Shown in pieces: positions 37,252 to 49,061 of a DNA stretch of 64,000 nucleotides (position 1 is its first letter; every line of letters starts with the position of its first letter). The stretch covers positions 124,001 to 188,000 of the forward strand of contig LLEY01000067.1 in NCBI GenBank assembly GCA_001414485.1, in the 5' to 3' direction. The position numbers and the translations under genes were made by a program. The DNA is from Calycina herbarum (taxonomy: Eukaryota; Ascomycota; Leotiomycetes; Helotiales; Pezizellaceae). The notes beneath the pieces are model-generated. The model worked only from the letters and a program-made list of their open reading frames with translations, did not search any database and was not told the DNA's origin.

Positions 37252-37908
37252 ATGCAATTCACATTTACTACGGTCCTCGCCTCCGTGGCTCTCCTCTCCA
37301 CCCTCTCTGCTGCTGCACCAGCAGCAGCGTCTCTCGATAGTCGCCAGATTCCAGCCGGGACAGTCACAGTTCAGCTCGATGGAAATGACCCACCTGGAGA
37401 AGACGCCAGACAAATCAGTGTCAAGACCGACAACTCTGTTGCCAAAATTGATCAAATCCTGATCGGTGCTTTCGTCGTCAAAGGCGCCGCAAGCTGCAAG
37501 CTCTACAGTGATTTCAACGGTGTCGTCTCCATCAACAAGCCATTCTCAACCGGCAAAGAAGTCATCATCAGTCCTCCACTCTTCGTTGGTAGCATTCGCT
37601 GCAGCACAGCTACGGCCGCTGAACCCAAGCCAGCACCTAAACCAGCTGCCGCAACGATCACTGTTCAACTTGATGGCAATGACCCACCAGGAGAGGATGC
37701 TATTCAAAAGGATGTCGTTCTCGATGGCTCCGCTCAACCAACTGGCGATCGTGTTCTCATCGCCGCTTCTGTTGTCAAGGGATCTGGAAACTGCAAGCTT
37801 TATAGCGATCTTAACGGAAATGTTTCTATCAACAAGCCCTTCTCTACTGGGAAAGCCGTTACCATCAGTCCACCTACACTCGCCCGCAGCATTCGCTGCA
37901 CCGTATAA
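37252..37908 (+). CDS. Secreted protein with two tandem copies of a ~75-residue domain
   Basis: A 218-residue protein with a signal peptide (MQFTFTTVLASVALLSTLSA) and then two highly similar domains joined by a Pro/Ala/Lys linker (EPKPAPKPAAA). Both domains share the start VQLDGNDPPGEDA, the middle CKLYSD.NG.VSINKPFSTGK and the end ISPP.....SIRC. Each has two Cys that could form a disulfide. The high identity between repeats points to recent internal duplication. The neighbour at 35182 has a single diverged copy, so the pair marks local gene duplication. No enzyme motif is visible. The real protein continues to the TAA at 37908 without introns. A secreted structural or host-interaction role is possible; I do not recognise a named family. 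Confidence 0.85.
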   Translation: MQFTFTTVLASVALLSTLSAAAPAAASLDSRQIPAGTVTVQLDGNDPPGEDARQISVKTDNSVAKIDQILIGAFVVKGAASCKLYSDFNGVVSINKPFSTGKEVIISPPLFVGSIRCSTATAAEPKPAPKPAAATITVQLDGNDPPGEDAIQKDVVLDGSAQPTGDRVLIAASVVKGSGNCKLYSDLNGNVSINKPFSTGKAVTISPPTLARSIRCTV

Positions 37909-38441
37909 ATGACACCATTTCGACATCTATGAGAGCGTGGAGGAATTGAGGAGAGGGAAGTTTGGGTTTCAACTCTTAGACGGATACATGGTTATGTGTG
38001 CATTTGCATTAGATGGTTTAGCGTTGCTTTTTTCGTTGGATTTGGTATACTTTCGTTAATTTTAGACTTTTTATGGGGGATTAAAAAATGGGTTGGAATA
38101 ATTTATTCTTTCACAGGGCACTTGTCTTCTTTCCCTACTTTCTGTGATAAGAGACTGTCGAGAAATGCTTGTCCCTATTCGCCCTCTTGAGTTCGCTGAC
38201 AAAATAGATGGAGAAGATAATTAAAGATATCCAATTGTTTCCCAAAAACTGAGAGTAAACAAAGTTCAGCCTAGGAAGCCCCCCTTGCATGCCCCGCTAC
38301 ACCTGCCCAATGAAGAAGATAAGCTTCTCGCTAACCAATCAGATGGGACGTGCCTCACCCAGCCCCCTCCCCCAATCTTGCATCTTCAACAATCACTCCC
38401 CATTCATCCTCCATCCATATCAAGATATCCGGAATTCCAAG

Positions 38442-41400
38442 ATGGAGAAACACCCAAAGGAATCCTCACAGCCTCTCTTGGCCAACAACTCACCACCACC
38501 CCAAGACCGTCGTCGCAGAAGGTTATGGGACAACAAGACCATTATCAACACTGGCAACGCCTTTTTCGTCTTCGTAATAATCATATCACTTGGAAAAATA
38601 TGCATAGACCTCTCATCAAGGAAGGGAAGTCCCACGCTATCCGAATCTCAACTCGATAAATTCCAAGCCGGGCTTCAGAATTGCGTCGAGTACAACACCG
38701 CACCAATAACCTACCCCCCAACACACTCAGGCTCCCGTTCCAATCCAAGATGGAACCCAAAAACTGGCCAGAATCAAACAATACTCCTCCGAAATGCAAC
38801 ATTATTCGATGGAGAGAAGATTTTAGAGAGTCCCGTCGACATAGTCTTTGAATATGGCGTTATCACCGGGATCACCAAGTCCGTGCTCCCTACTTTGGAA
38901 ACCTCATCGGAGTACGAGATATTGGATTTGGGTGGTAAATACGTGACGCCAGGATTGGTGGATCTCCATTCTCATCATTTGGCTTTTGCATGGCCGTTAA
39001 TGAGTTCGACTTCCGATACCAATGAGGTTAATGATGAAACTGGACCACTTACACCACAAGTTCGGATTGTGGATTCGATTAAGGCTTATGATATTGCTAC
39101 TACGATTATTGCTTCTGGGGGAGTAACTACCTCTCTTATTCTCCCTGGTTCGGCGAACATTATGGGCGGTGAGGCGGCCTTAGTGAAGAATCTTTTGTTC
39201 TCAGGGGAGAATGGGGAGAAAGTTGTTGAGGAGATTTTGTTGGAACATGGGATCCCGAAAAGTGAGAGGAGGAGGTATATGAAGATGGCTTGCGGAGAGA
39301 ATCCGAGAAGGGTTTATAAACATACGCGTATGGGCAATGCCTGGATTTTTAGGAAACATATGGAGAGAGCTAAGGAGTTGATGGGGAAGCAGGATGCGTG
39401 GTGTGAGAAGGCTGTTGCTTTGGAAGAGGATTGGAATACTGCCGCTATCTCTAAATTCCTAGAGGAGTCGTCAGTTGAGGAGAGTGCTACTGATTATTTA
39501 GAGTACGACTCCTCTATCGGTATATTGAGAGGACAGGTTGGAGTCAACATTCATTGCTATGAATCAGAGGATTTCGAGGATATGATCTCACATAGCAAGG
39601 AGTTCGGGTTTCGAATCCAAGCTTTCCATCATGCCTTGGATGCATGGGAAGTTCCGGAGATGATAAAAGCCAGTGGACAGTAAGTGTTCTTCTCGAGTTC
39701 TCTATCTTTATTCGTGCTAATGAGTTCCTTCAGTAATATCACTGTTGCAACATTTTCCGAGTTCGGTTTCTACAAAAAAGAAGCATACGATGCAAATCTT
39801 TGGGCCGGGAAAATACTTGCTGAACATGGAGTACCCGTAGCCTATAAATCGGTAAGCCCCATAATCTGCATATACATCTCCTCGAATCTAATAAAAAGCA
39901 GGACCACGTAGATGAAGAAACAAGCGCCAAATACCTCCTGTAAAGGACCCCTCTCATCTCCCAACCCCTACTAACAATGACCCAAGTTTCCAAGCAGCAA
40001 CCGCCCATGCATTCCATCTCCCCGAAGATTTGGCCCTTCAATCAGTGACCAGTGTCCCAGCCAAATCTCTAGGAATCGATCATCGAGTAGGCTATGCCCG
40101 AGCCGGATATGATGCAGACCTAGTGATTTGGAATTCCCATCCTTTGTTAGTAGGCGCAACACCATTACAAGTGTACATCGACGGCCGAGCAACTTTGAAC
40201 CCTGAAGGTGTCGTAAAAGCAGGCGTGTCTCCCCAAGACCAGGAGCTTCGATCACCAGTTTTGCGTGAGACCGTGACGGCAAGCGAGAAAGCCAAGACGT
40301 GCGAGGAAATAGAGAAACCCAATGCTCGAATAACAATCACAGGAATCAAGAAATCCTATCTCAATGACGAATTTACCCAATCAGAAGGAGATCTAACACT
40401 CATCACCGAGGCCGGAAAAATTATCTGTTTCGGTCCCTCCTCCCTCTGCCCGCACACCACCACAGGTCCAACAATCGCCCTCCAAAACGGCTACCTCTCC
40501 CCCGGACTAACAGCCATCTCCGTCTCCCTGGGTCTAGCAGAAATAGCAATGGATGACAGCACCTCCGACGGATCGATCAGCAAAACTTCCTCTCTCGATG
40601 TCGAAAATGTAGTATATGCAAAATACGGCGTCCACCTTGAAGGAAGAGGGTTTGTGAGAGCGAAGATGGCAGGTGTTACGAGGGCGGTTACGGCACCGAT
40701 AAGTAATGGTTTTGCGGGGGGTGTGAGTACGGGGATTAAGACTAGTGGGAAGAAATCGATATTAGATGGGGGGATATTTAGGGATGATGTTGGGTTGCAT
40801 TTTTTGGTTGGGCAGGGGGGTAAAGGTATTTTATTTTATTTGTTCCCCCTCTCTCTGATATCTCATGGGGATCGTGAGCTAATTTTTGCCGATTGTTTTA
40901 GCGGATTCCTTACCGACTATCTCGTCCGGAATTCAAAAATTGAGACAAATTTTGGATGAGAATAAATCCAAGGATAATATCTACGGGAAAGCTGCGAATG
41001 GAAGTATACCACTCGTCATCCATGTTGAAAACGAGGTATGTTTATCTGACCCCCCTCACCTTCCCCCGCCATCTAATAATATTATAATAAAATCATAGTA
41101 CGATATCCAACAACTCATAAGGATAAAACAACAGCACAACCAAACCAACCTTGTAATCTTCGGAGGATCCGGTGCTCATCTTGTAAGACCCATATTTCTC
41201 ATCCCCAAAACATCAGCCACCTATCTATTGAGTACTAACAACCCATCAAAAACAGGTAGCAAAAGACCTCGCCCACGCAAACATCCCCGTCCTCCTAACC
41301 GCCAACCGAGGAGCCCCAGATTCTTTCGAAAAAGTAAATGCCCTACCCGGTCCCCCACTGAGTAAATTCCCTGCTGCTGTACTAGCGGATGCAGGCGTGA

Positions 41401-41856
41401 AATTTGGAATTGCTATTGCTGGTGAAAGTAATTCATCCCTCCCCTTACAATCCTTCCCTTATTCCCTCTTTCTTGGTCCTTTCCCTCGTGTGCCTTCTTT
41501 CTATGTCACTCCCGGCCATCAAAGTTCCCTCTCCGAAAATGAAATATGACACAAAGAGAAGAAACAAAAGTGCTGATAAAATCACAGGTGACTCACACAT
41601 CCACAATCTCCCCCTAGAAGCTTCTTGGGCAGGGAAATTCGCCGGGTTGAGTAATAAGGAATCCATCGACTTAGTATCCAGGAATATCGAGGAGATTTTG
41701 GGGTTGGCTAGTGCGAAGGATTTTGTCGTATATGAGGGAAATCCTTTAGAGCTAGGGGCTAGTGTTGTTGTTGCTTTTGATGGTGAGGATGGGGATGTCG
41801 ACGGGGAGAGTGAGGGGGGAGTGGGTGTGAGTTTGTGTTGGCCTGGTGGTAGTTGA
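38442..41856 (+). CDS. Membrane-anchored amidohydrolase (CE9-like), 8 exons
   Basis: A 961-residue amidohydrolase-superfamily protein. Exons: 38442-39679, 39734-39851, 39902-39939, 39987-40819, 40902-41035, 41099-41182, 41256-41427, 41588-41856. The final intron is long (160 bp). A short basic N-terminus (RRRRR) precedes one membrane segment (about 34-55), suggesting type II topology. The first half has the composite-domain opening LRNATLFDGEKI and the metal-binding block GLVDLHSHH (HxH at about 176-178), then VHHALDAWE-like and GYDADLVIWNSHP blocks. The second half repeats the opening pattern (ITGIKKSY... GKIICFGP... NGYLSPGLTA) but lacks the HxH. An in-frame ATG at 38289 would add 51 residues. 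The family includes deacetylases such as N-acetylglucosamine-6-phosphate deacetylase; the real substrate is unknown. Confidence 0.85.
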
Positions 41857-42154
41857 ATGGGAGGAGGTGAGGAAGAGGAGAGGGTTTCCAAAACAAGGTT
41901 TTGGTATTTTGACGACGAGACCGATATCCATCAGTGACCTCCTTGACATCTCGCGACCCAAGTTAGATTTCCTTTTCTAGGAAGTCAAGAAGCATGCATC
42001 TACTGCACTCCGTAGCCCAAGAACTAGGTCCGAGAAGGTACGGAACCTCAAAAAAGGTCCAAGGAAATTCATAAAGTATCTGGCATCAAACATCGCTCAT
42101 GATTTACCCATAACCTACACCCTCTATACAAACACTCCCAGCTCTCACAAAATC

Positions 42155-43224
42155 CTAAACACCAACAACTTTCTCAGCATCACTATTACTCTCACTCCTC
42201 TCCACACTCCCCTTTACCTTCTTCGCTTTCCTCTTACTCCCAATCCCTCCCAATCCCTCCATCCCCTTCTCAAAAGCCACAGCGGGGTGAAAAACATTAA
42301 GTGCCAAACAAGCAACAATAACCATCACCCCCTCGAACCCAACAAACAACCATTGTTTCTTGATCAAAGATCCCGTCCATCCCTCCGCCAGCTCCGCTAC
42401 TCTATACACAGAGCGCCAGAAAATGCATATCGTTGCTAATGTCAACGCTGCTAAAAAGCCTTTAAACTTGCGAGAGTTGCGGATATGGATAAAGAGAGGA
42501 TTTTGATCGAAGGCGGAGGCGCCAAGGGATTTATAGCGTTTGTAGGTTCGGAGGGAGAAATCGATACATAGGAGGATGAAGATGAAGAGTGTGAGGACTT
42601 GGAAGGCGAGGCCGGCTATCATTATGTTGTTTCCGGTCGTGGGGTCTGTGTGTGCGTGAGAAGCTGAGGAGGCTAGTCCACCTCCTGCTGCTTGTAAGAG
42701 GAGGGATATGAGATCGCATGGAATAAACTTTTGCGTGTTAATATCCGTACTCGAATTGAAGCATGGAGGGGTAAGGGGAGCCATACAATCCTCGTATAAG
42801 CCTCAGGACTAATCCTCGAATTCTCCGGCCCAAATGCATACACAATCCTCCTCAAACATAAGTAAATCCCCCCCGCCATAAACGCCGGCGCAATCGTTAA
42901 ACAAACAATTTGAAGCAAGAACCCCGTTTCCTTCCACTGATTACTCCAACTTGCGATTCTTCCGCCGTACCCGAGACATTCCAAGATCACACCAGATATC
43001 ATGGCCACGCTAAAGGCAGTCGCTCGTCGGGTAAGGGCGTAGGTGAGTATATATGCGATGAGGGAGGCGCCGAAGAGCGCAAGGAAGGTGGCATTTGCGG
43101 CGAGGTTGACGCGGTAGAAGTAGTAGGATGTATCGATGGGACAAGTTTCTATTGTGCAGTCTGCGTAGCGGTCTCGTTGGCGCGCGACGAGATGGTGGAT
43201 CGCTGAGCTTGCGAGGGAGGCCAT
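42155..43224 (-). CDS. RTA1-like seven-transmembrane protein
   Basis: Two exons, 43224-42787 and 42727-42155 (59-bp intron), encode 336 residues with about seven hydrophobic segments. Diagnostic RTA1/RTM1-family blocks are ECLGYGGRIAS, the APAFMAGGIYLCLRRIV stretch and QAAGGGLASSA. The family is fungal plasma-membrane or ER proteins linked to lipid transport, sphingoid-base export and 7-aminocholesterol resistance in yeast. The C-terminus is Lys/Ser-rich and cytosolic-like. An upstream in-frame ATG at 43251 adds nine residues; 43224 is preferred. It is tail to tail with the amidohydrolase (298 bp apart). Confidence 0.9.
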
Positions 43225-44672
43225 GATGAGTTTAGATAATGTATAAAACAAAAGGCGAGTTTTAATAAAGGATGATAGAAGCTGAATTCAGTACTAGAGA
43301 GAAATGGATCGCGCTACTAAGGAATCCGTCTTGCGGTTGTCTGTCAAAGGGGGCACAATCTAGACTGGAGTTTGATCAAAGAAAATGAGAGGAAATCAGG
43401 GATGAAATATAATGAGAAAACACAACAGGCAACGAAGCAAACATATTGGTAAGAAAAAGGGTAGCTAGTCCGATCTGATCTGATCTGATTACCTTCCCGT
43501 CTCTATGACCGCCCGACCGGTTTTTTCTGGACCACGCATCCAAACCATTGGGTGGAAAATGATGACGGTGTGGTTTGAGATTGTCGAGCTTCCCATTTTT
43601 ATTTTGCGCCTCCCGGGGCAAAGTGTCCCCGGCGCCAAGGAGAGCTCGCTTGCGTACTTAGTCCCTTCTCCACCCTTCTCTCTAGTCTAGTTCCCGCTCT
43701 AGATTCGTTCGAACAATACCTCCGTAAAACAGAAACAGAGTACTTTTATCTCCATTTCAAATCCTTAATAACAAAAGAAAATCAATCTCCTCCTCGAGCC
43801 CTCCTAAGATCAAGGCTCTCTTAATCGAGCATCTCACAACCCACGTCTCCCCAACAAATGCTTATTTCAACCCTCCAGAGTCAGACCGAGCTAACAGCCG
43901 CACGAAGCCAGATCGATTTTAGTGGCGTTCACAAATACGAAAACACCAATGAGAAGCCCTCCTATACGTTTTATTGTCTCCCCAAATACGCGGCTCGGAT
44001 GAACTGTTAACCCGGTTCTGATAATACGGACGGATTTGGCAGTTTATTACACCCCCTCGCACTCCCAGCCTGTAGTGTAAACATAAATATAATAGCCTTA
44101 TCTAGGTCTACGTTTATCTAGAGAGGAATAGTAACAACGAAAAGAAAGAAGAAGAAGAAGTTCATCGTAATTCAACCCTCGCAAACCCATTCTCCTAAAG
44201 TTTTCTGACAACTAAAAAAATAAAACAAGTATACGTCAAAGATCCGAAGTCTATACTAAAAATTCCATTATCCCATTTCATTCCGATAATCTCATATATT
44301 GGACTCAACTTACGACGACATTTCGGCATTTCAGATGTCCTTACTGAACCTCCAGACTTTAATTTATTTATCCATCATTTTTCTCTTCTTCTTTTGGTAA
44401 CTCAACCAAGCCCTTTCTTTGGTGATCAAAATAGAGAGGATATCGAAGGCAACTAGGTAGAAAAACGAAACAAAACGAACTATTGCCCCATCTGAGGAAA
44501 ACATCTCACCAAGGGGGCTTTATATATAACTTTTGCTAAAAACGGCAATTGCTCCTAGTATACTGCCTTTATAAAAAAAGAAAGACTCCAATATGATGTC
44601 ATTGCCATCTATGCCCTATACTCTTTTTTTTATCATACAAAAATCCCAAGCCCCCCTTTTCGCAAATAAAAA
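43225..44672. other. Intergenic region with short GATCT repeats
   Basis: It contains the RTA1-like gene promoter and the 3' flank of WBP1. A small GATCT tandem run lies near 43,473-43,489, and poly-A-rich tracts occur near 44,150-44,230 and 44,560. No gene is supported. Confidence 0.5.
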
Positions 44673-46222
44673 TCACTGGATCTTCTTTCCTCTTTTCGTA
44701 AGCTTCAACGGAACAGGTTTACTCCACAACCACAAAGCAACAAATCCAATCCATCCAGTCACAGTAACTCCAATACCCGCAATCCATGGCCAAGCACCTG
44801 TAATGACCCAACTCCTTGGCCACTCATCGTGTGCGAAATGGCGGACAGTAACAGTGTTCTTCTCCTCGAGGTTGGTGTAGAAGGGTCGCTTGTAGTTGAC
44901 TTTGAAGTTGAAGATTCCGTGTTGGTCTGGGAGCTTGAAGCTAGTTGTGTAGATGGTGGAGGTGGGGGTGGTCTTTGCGACGCTGAGGGGTAATCGGTGG
45001 AATGGGGAGAGCATGGAGAATTCTAGTTGGAGGATGTCGCTGGTTGGTGGGGTGAAGGGAACCCATTTGTCCCAGAAGTATTCAGAGATCTCGATTGAGT
45101 ATGTCTGGGGTACTATTAGCAGCTTTCAATTTTCCATTTGTTGGAGAAAGTTTTAACTTACAACATCGTTCTTGACTCTGTAAATTTTTGGGTTGCTGAT
45201 ATTTCGGGATCCTGCCTCGTTGAGGTGGTGTTCGATTTCGCCAACCTTTAGAACTCCAATCTCCTTGAATGCCCATCCAGTAACCTCCTTTGCGAAAGCT
45301 TGGTTGGAAGTTTTGATGTCCTTTCCAGCTGGAGCACCATTCATTCCCACGCTGCGCTTGACCTTGGCATCAAACCAAGTATCCTCGAGCATCTCGGAAG
45401 ATCCAACAACGGTAAAACGCGCTGAGTTTCTGGCCTGCAATGTAGTAATCAAAGCCAATTGTTGCCCAACTGCCCAAGGGTCCTCTACGCTATCAACATC
45501 CTCCTTGGGGCTATACGAATATGCCGATCGGGGTGCTCGGAGAAGAGGAGTCAAAAGAGGGCTGGCATTTCCAAGAGTTTGTCCAACACCGCGGGGGAAG
45601 GCAATTGCCTCTCCTCCCTTGCCATCGCCCTTGAAGAAGTTCTTGACATCTGGTCGGATTGCGTCTGGGCGTGGGACAAGAACAACATCGTGCTGTTCTG
45701 ATGCGCTAAGGGTGTCGTAGTTGAAGTGATCAACCACAAGGGCAGAACGGTCGGTTGGAAGGTGGATGTCGAGTTCGAGGAGGAGGGAGATGAGCCCCAA
45801 TGGTGTAGGCTGCGAGGCAGAGAGGGTGAGGAGGATGTTTCCGCCGGCATTGATAAAGTCGAGGAGGAGCTTTGGAGTTAATTGTGGTCCGAGTCCCTTT
45901 GCTTTTGGTGGGAGAATGAGTAAGTGATCCCAAGTCCTCTCGCCCAATTTGAAAAGCGCAACTTTGTCGCTCTTTGGTGATTCGTAGGAAATATCAAAGC
46001 CTCTAGCTGCAATTGCCCAATATTAGTATCTGCTAATGAAAAAAAAAGCTCCAAATGATGTGGTCTTGGTCGTTCCTTACCTTCAAGGTCCCCTAGATAT
46101 TTCGAGTACTTAGACTTCTCAGCCAATTCCTCGATGACCACCAGTAATTTGTTCCCGGCAGAGCTCACAGCCTGCACGGTGGCCAGGAAAGCCAGCAGCA
46201 GAAAAGAAAGAATCCACCGCAT
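44673..46222 (-). CDS. WBP1: Oligosaccharyltransferase 48-kDa subunit (Wbp1/OST48)
   Basis: Three exons (46222-46081, 46006-45162, 45104-44673) encode 472 residues. The product is the non-catalytic Wbp1/OST48 subunit of the ER oligosaccharyltransferase that N-glycosylates nascent proteins. An N-terminal signal peptide (MRWILSFLLLAFLATVQA) is followed by the characteristic LGERTWDHLLILPP and NAGGNILLTLS blocks, then VGSSEMLEDTWF, the FKVNYKRPFYTNLEEKNTVT ectodomain block, and one C-terminal membrane helix before a dibasic-rich KLTKRGKKIQ tail that fits ER retention. Length matches the family. It is divergent with the complex I gene at 46538 across a 315-bp shared promoter. Confidence 0.95.
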
Positions 46223-46537
46223 TGTTGTTGTGAGTGGGATTTTTGGGTGGTTACGTGGACTTCAACTGTTCAATTGTTGCTGTGCTGGAGCTTTAGGAAA
46301 CGTATGCAACTGCCAAGACCTGTAATCCGGATCATCGTTGATGCGGGAAGCTTCAATCGCGATTCAACTCCAACTCTCAAGACGACGACTTTGACCCCGA
46401 GCTTCAGAGTCGCGCACCAATCTACAACCCCAAGAATCACCTCAAGGCGAATTGTCTGTTGTCAATTGGGTTGGCCACTTCTCTACGTAGTATGCGGATG
46501 CTAGCTGACCATCGTATCATAGCCAAATCCACCCACC
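46223..46537. promoter_or_regulatory. Shared divergent promoter of WBP1 and complex I 9.5 kDa subunit
   Basis: Only 315 bp separate the two start codons, so both housekeeping promoters lie here. I see no clear TATA box, which fits housekeeping genes. Confidence 0.6.
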
Positions 46538-46844
46538 ATGTCGGCCAAACCACAATTCTTCTCGCAGCCCCTGCGCTACTTACGATGGGCACACGTTGCT
46601 AAGCCTGCCATCTTCTACTCGATAGCCATCGGATGTTTGGGCCCAGTAATGGTTCTTGCCGTACCACCTCTACGATACAGATTCGGGGACCCTCAAAGAC
46701 CTCAAATTCCCATGACATACCCAAGTTCGTTCTCCAGAAACAGTACCCGGTCTCTGGTTTGGGGATCGCATAGGCTAACACGAAGATTCTGCAGTTCCTT
46801 CTGGCCCAAGACAACAAATCTCAGGATATGACGATGAGGAATAA
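46538..46844 (+). CDS. NADH:ubiquinone oxidoreductase 9.5 kDa accessory subunit
   Basis: Two exons (46538-46724 and 46795-46844) give 78 residues, the normal size of this fungal mitochondrial complex I subunit. The family hallmarks FFSQPLRYLRWA and KPAIFYSIAIGCLGPV (one membrane helix) and a C-terminal VPPLRYRFGDP...IPMTYPIPSGPR...YDDEE tail are all present. The tail is recovered only by removing a 70-bp intron whose donor is the less common GTTCGT; its branch is GCTAAC and acceptor GCAG. Reading through would give an unrelated C-terminus. It is expected in the inner mitochondrial membrane arm. Confidence 0.92.
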
Positions 46845-47473
46845 AAACCAAAGTTGGCGCGAGTGTAGGACGAATGGGCATTGAAGAGGTCGAGGGATGT
46901 ACATACAGGCGTTTTGAGAATGGAGAAATATCACAAGTCGATACTGTTTCCAGTGCAAGCCATTTTCGTTTTTGCGCTTCTGCGTGAATGATTTGATTGG
47001 CACCCAGGATATATCAACTGGATTGGGGCGAATTCCGACGAGTCCCGCTATGAAGAGAGTATCATACCCAGAGCAATTCGAGTGTTAGTATTTGCTTATT
47101 TGCTTTCTCGCTGTTGTTACTTTTGTGTCTCTTTACCGCTATAAACTTTGCTCGTAATTCCAGCCGTTGTGTCGAAGTCGACCAAACTCGAGGGACCCAA
47201 GAAAGAAGAGCCTTGGACTCGTTCATTTCCACATTTCACGCATTTTCATTGTATGTCACTTTGAAAGCTTATTCAGAAATTGTTTTTGGAAAATCATCAT
47301 TTGGCGTATCCATCAAGTGATGGTAGAATTCATATTTCATTAGAGGGGTTTTCATCTTCCATTTTATCAAGGTCTTAAAACGCCGGGTATCATCACAACG
47401 CAAATCGCCTTGCAAAAATATATACAGGAAAAAGGAAACGACCCAGACCTACCTGTGCCCGGAATCATTTACC
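46845..47473. other. Convergent 3' intergenic region
   Basis: It lies between the stops of the convergent complex I subunit and 47474 genes. Short ORFs here have no features and no gene is supported. Confidence 0.5.
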
Positions 47474-48115
47474 TCAAACAGGCTGCAGACTCACCACCCG
47501 AGGAGTCCCTGGAGCAGGACCAGGTCTCAACCGCAAAGGCTTTAGCCCCTTCTTGAACCTCTCCTCCTCCTCCCTCTGCTTCTTCTTGGGAAGGTAGAAG
47601 CCTCGGTACCAACCCACGGCTAAACCAACAATAGTAAGTAGAGATAGGATAACGGCTACAACAATAATTATGATCTCGTCGCTTCCTAATTCTACTTTTT
47701 TCAAGTGTTCGGCTGCTTTACTACTTTCCGCTGGAGACCGAGCTAGAGTGGAGCTTGGTGTCTGTGAGGAAGTTAGGGATGTGGGGGATGGAGAGGTTGT
47801 AGGGATGGGAGTTGAGTAAGTTGAAGTTACAGTTACCGGTGGTGGACGTACAGTCGTTAGCGTTATCTGGGTAGTAATACTGGGCAGAACCGTTACGGTA
47901 ACCGTGGCTATGGGTAGATGAACTGTTTGCGTTACTACAGAGGGGTAAGTAGGATTCTGAGGCCCATAGGGGAAACCATGGGGGATTGCCATGTTGGGGG
48001 TAGGGTTTTCCGTACCGAAACTGGCACTTAACTCGTAGCGGGGGTTCATACTGGTTGCTGCTCTGCTTAATGCCGCTGCACTAAGAAGAAAGAATGTTGT
48101 GAGTTTTGAAATCAT
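47474..48115 (-). CDS. Ser/Thr/Pro-rich single-pass membrane protein
   Basis: A 213-residue intronless protein with an N-terminal signal (MISKLTTFFLLSAAALSRAA). The extracellular region is Thr/Ser/Pro/Val-rich (about 60-130, a likely O-mannosylated stalk) and includes TVTVTV-type repeats. It has a strong membrane helix (about 147-169) and then a basic cytosolic tail (RGFYLPKKKQREEEERFKKG). This layout resembles Mid2/Wsc-type wall sensors and other fungal SKG6-like membrane proteins, but I see no WSC domain or Cys pattern. Function cannot be assigned. A TATATA box at about 48183 is 68 bp upstream of the start. Confidence 0.78.
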   Translation of the reverse strand: MISKLTTFFLLSAAALSRAATSMNPRYELSASFGTENPTPNMAIPHGFPYGPQNPTYPSVVTQTVHLPIATVTVTVLPSITTQITLTTVRPPPVTVTSTYSTPIPTTSPSPTSLTSSQTPSSTLARSPAESSKAAEHLKKVELGSDEIIIIVVAVILSLLTIVGLAVGWYRGFYLPKKKQREEEERFKKGLKPLRLRPGPAPGTPRVVSLQPV

Positions 48116-49061
48116 GGTTGTTGTTGTTGATTTTTCGGGGTTCGAAAATTATCAAAAGGTTCCAGTGGGAGGGGAAGGGGGATATATAACGGATTGTTGT
48201 TTTTTGTTTAAAGAGTTTGGTGTTATTGTTTGATGGTGTTCTTTCATTGCTATTTTATTTGTTGTTGTCTTAAGTTGAAATCAGACAAGGCATTGTCTAA
48301 TCCTATACAAATTCCCTTGTTTGTAACGAGGTGTTTCTTTGTCGTCGAGAGCTATCATAATAATCGTTTCGGGAGTTTGATCGGGAGAACTTCAAAGAAA
48401 TGGGTGGCTATCAATGCTTTTGTTGCTCGAAATTCTAGAAAGAAGAAGTTGAGCAAGATCAAAGAGGCGAAGGCGTTTCAAACCATTGGACTGAGAAGTA
48501 TCTGGTTCCGCATGCTGAGTAGGTATGTCGGCATTTGTTATTGCCCAGGCACCTTTGCAAGATGCTTTCTTTACTTGCTAAAAGTTCAATTTAATCAATT
48601 GATATGTCCTAGAGACTCTAGAGAGAGCAAACGGGGTTGCTTTGACTGAAATCAAAAGATTCCTTGAACGATATCTTTTTTAATCTTCATCAGGTTATTT
48701 TTAAAACCCCTTCGGACGAAAATCTGGAGCATTTTTCGTAAGAGTTTCCTCATATATCCTAGTAGCGACGCTTTTCCGCCAAACCCCGTGATCAAAAATA
48801 TTGAAATGCGGCTCTTATTGCCCAGCTTTTGAGGGAACTCCTGTGAAACAACTGGTCCACAAGATCAGACGAGTGAATGAAACCTCAATGCTGTAACCCT
48901 GAAACCCAGCACTGTGAATCTTGGCGGGGTATATTTAGACGAGAACCATCAAACAGGCTAAGCTCTGGCCTTTAAGTAAGACCTTCTGGACCTCGGGAAA
49001 ATCTATATCGATCATCATTTTTGCGTTCTGGGCTGGTCTCTCTGTTTTTCTCGTTTTCGCA
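48116..49061. other. Divergent intergenic region
   Basis: It contains promoters for the flanking divergent genes, with TATATA near 48183 (minus) and TATATTTA at 48930-48937 (plus, 132 bp before the esterase start). A 139-codon plus-strand ORF at 48,230 lacks recognisable features and is not called. Confidence 0.45.

Noticed and set aside
37466..37912. 148-codon ORF in the +1 frame of the two-domain secreted protein
   Set aside because: Shadow frame; the 37252 frame has signal peptide, repeats and Cys pattern.
41404..41590. Read-through start of the last amidohydrolase exon
   Set aside because: It is the 160-bp intron; joining 41427 to 41588 restores the frame and total length.
43473..43489. 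GATCT tandem run as a possible regulatory array
   Set aside because: Only about three units; too short to support more than a simple repeat.
48230..48649. 139-codon plus-strand ORF
   Set aside because: It lies in a divergent promoter region, has no recognisable domain or signal, and its composition is not protein-like.
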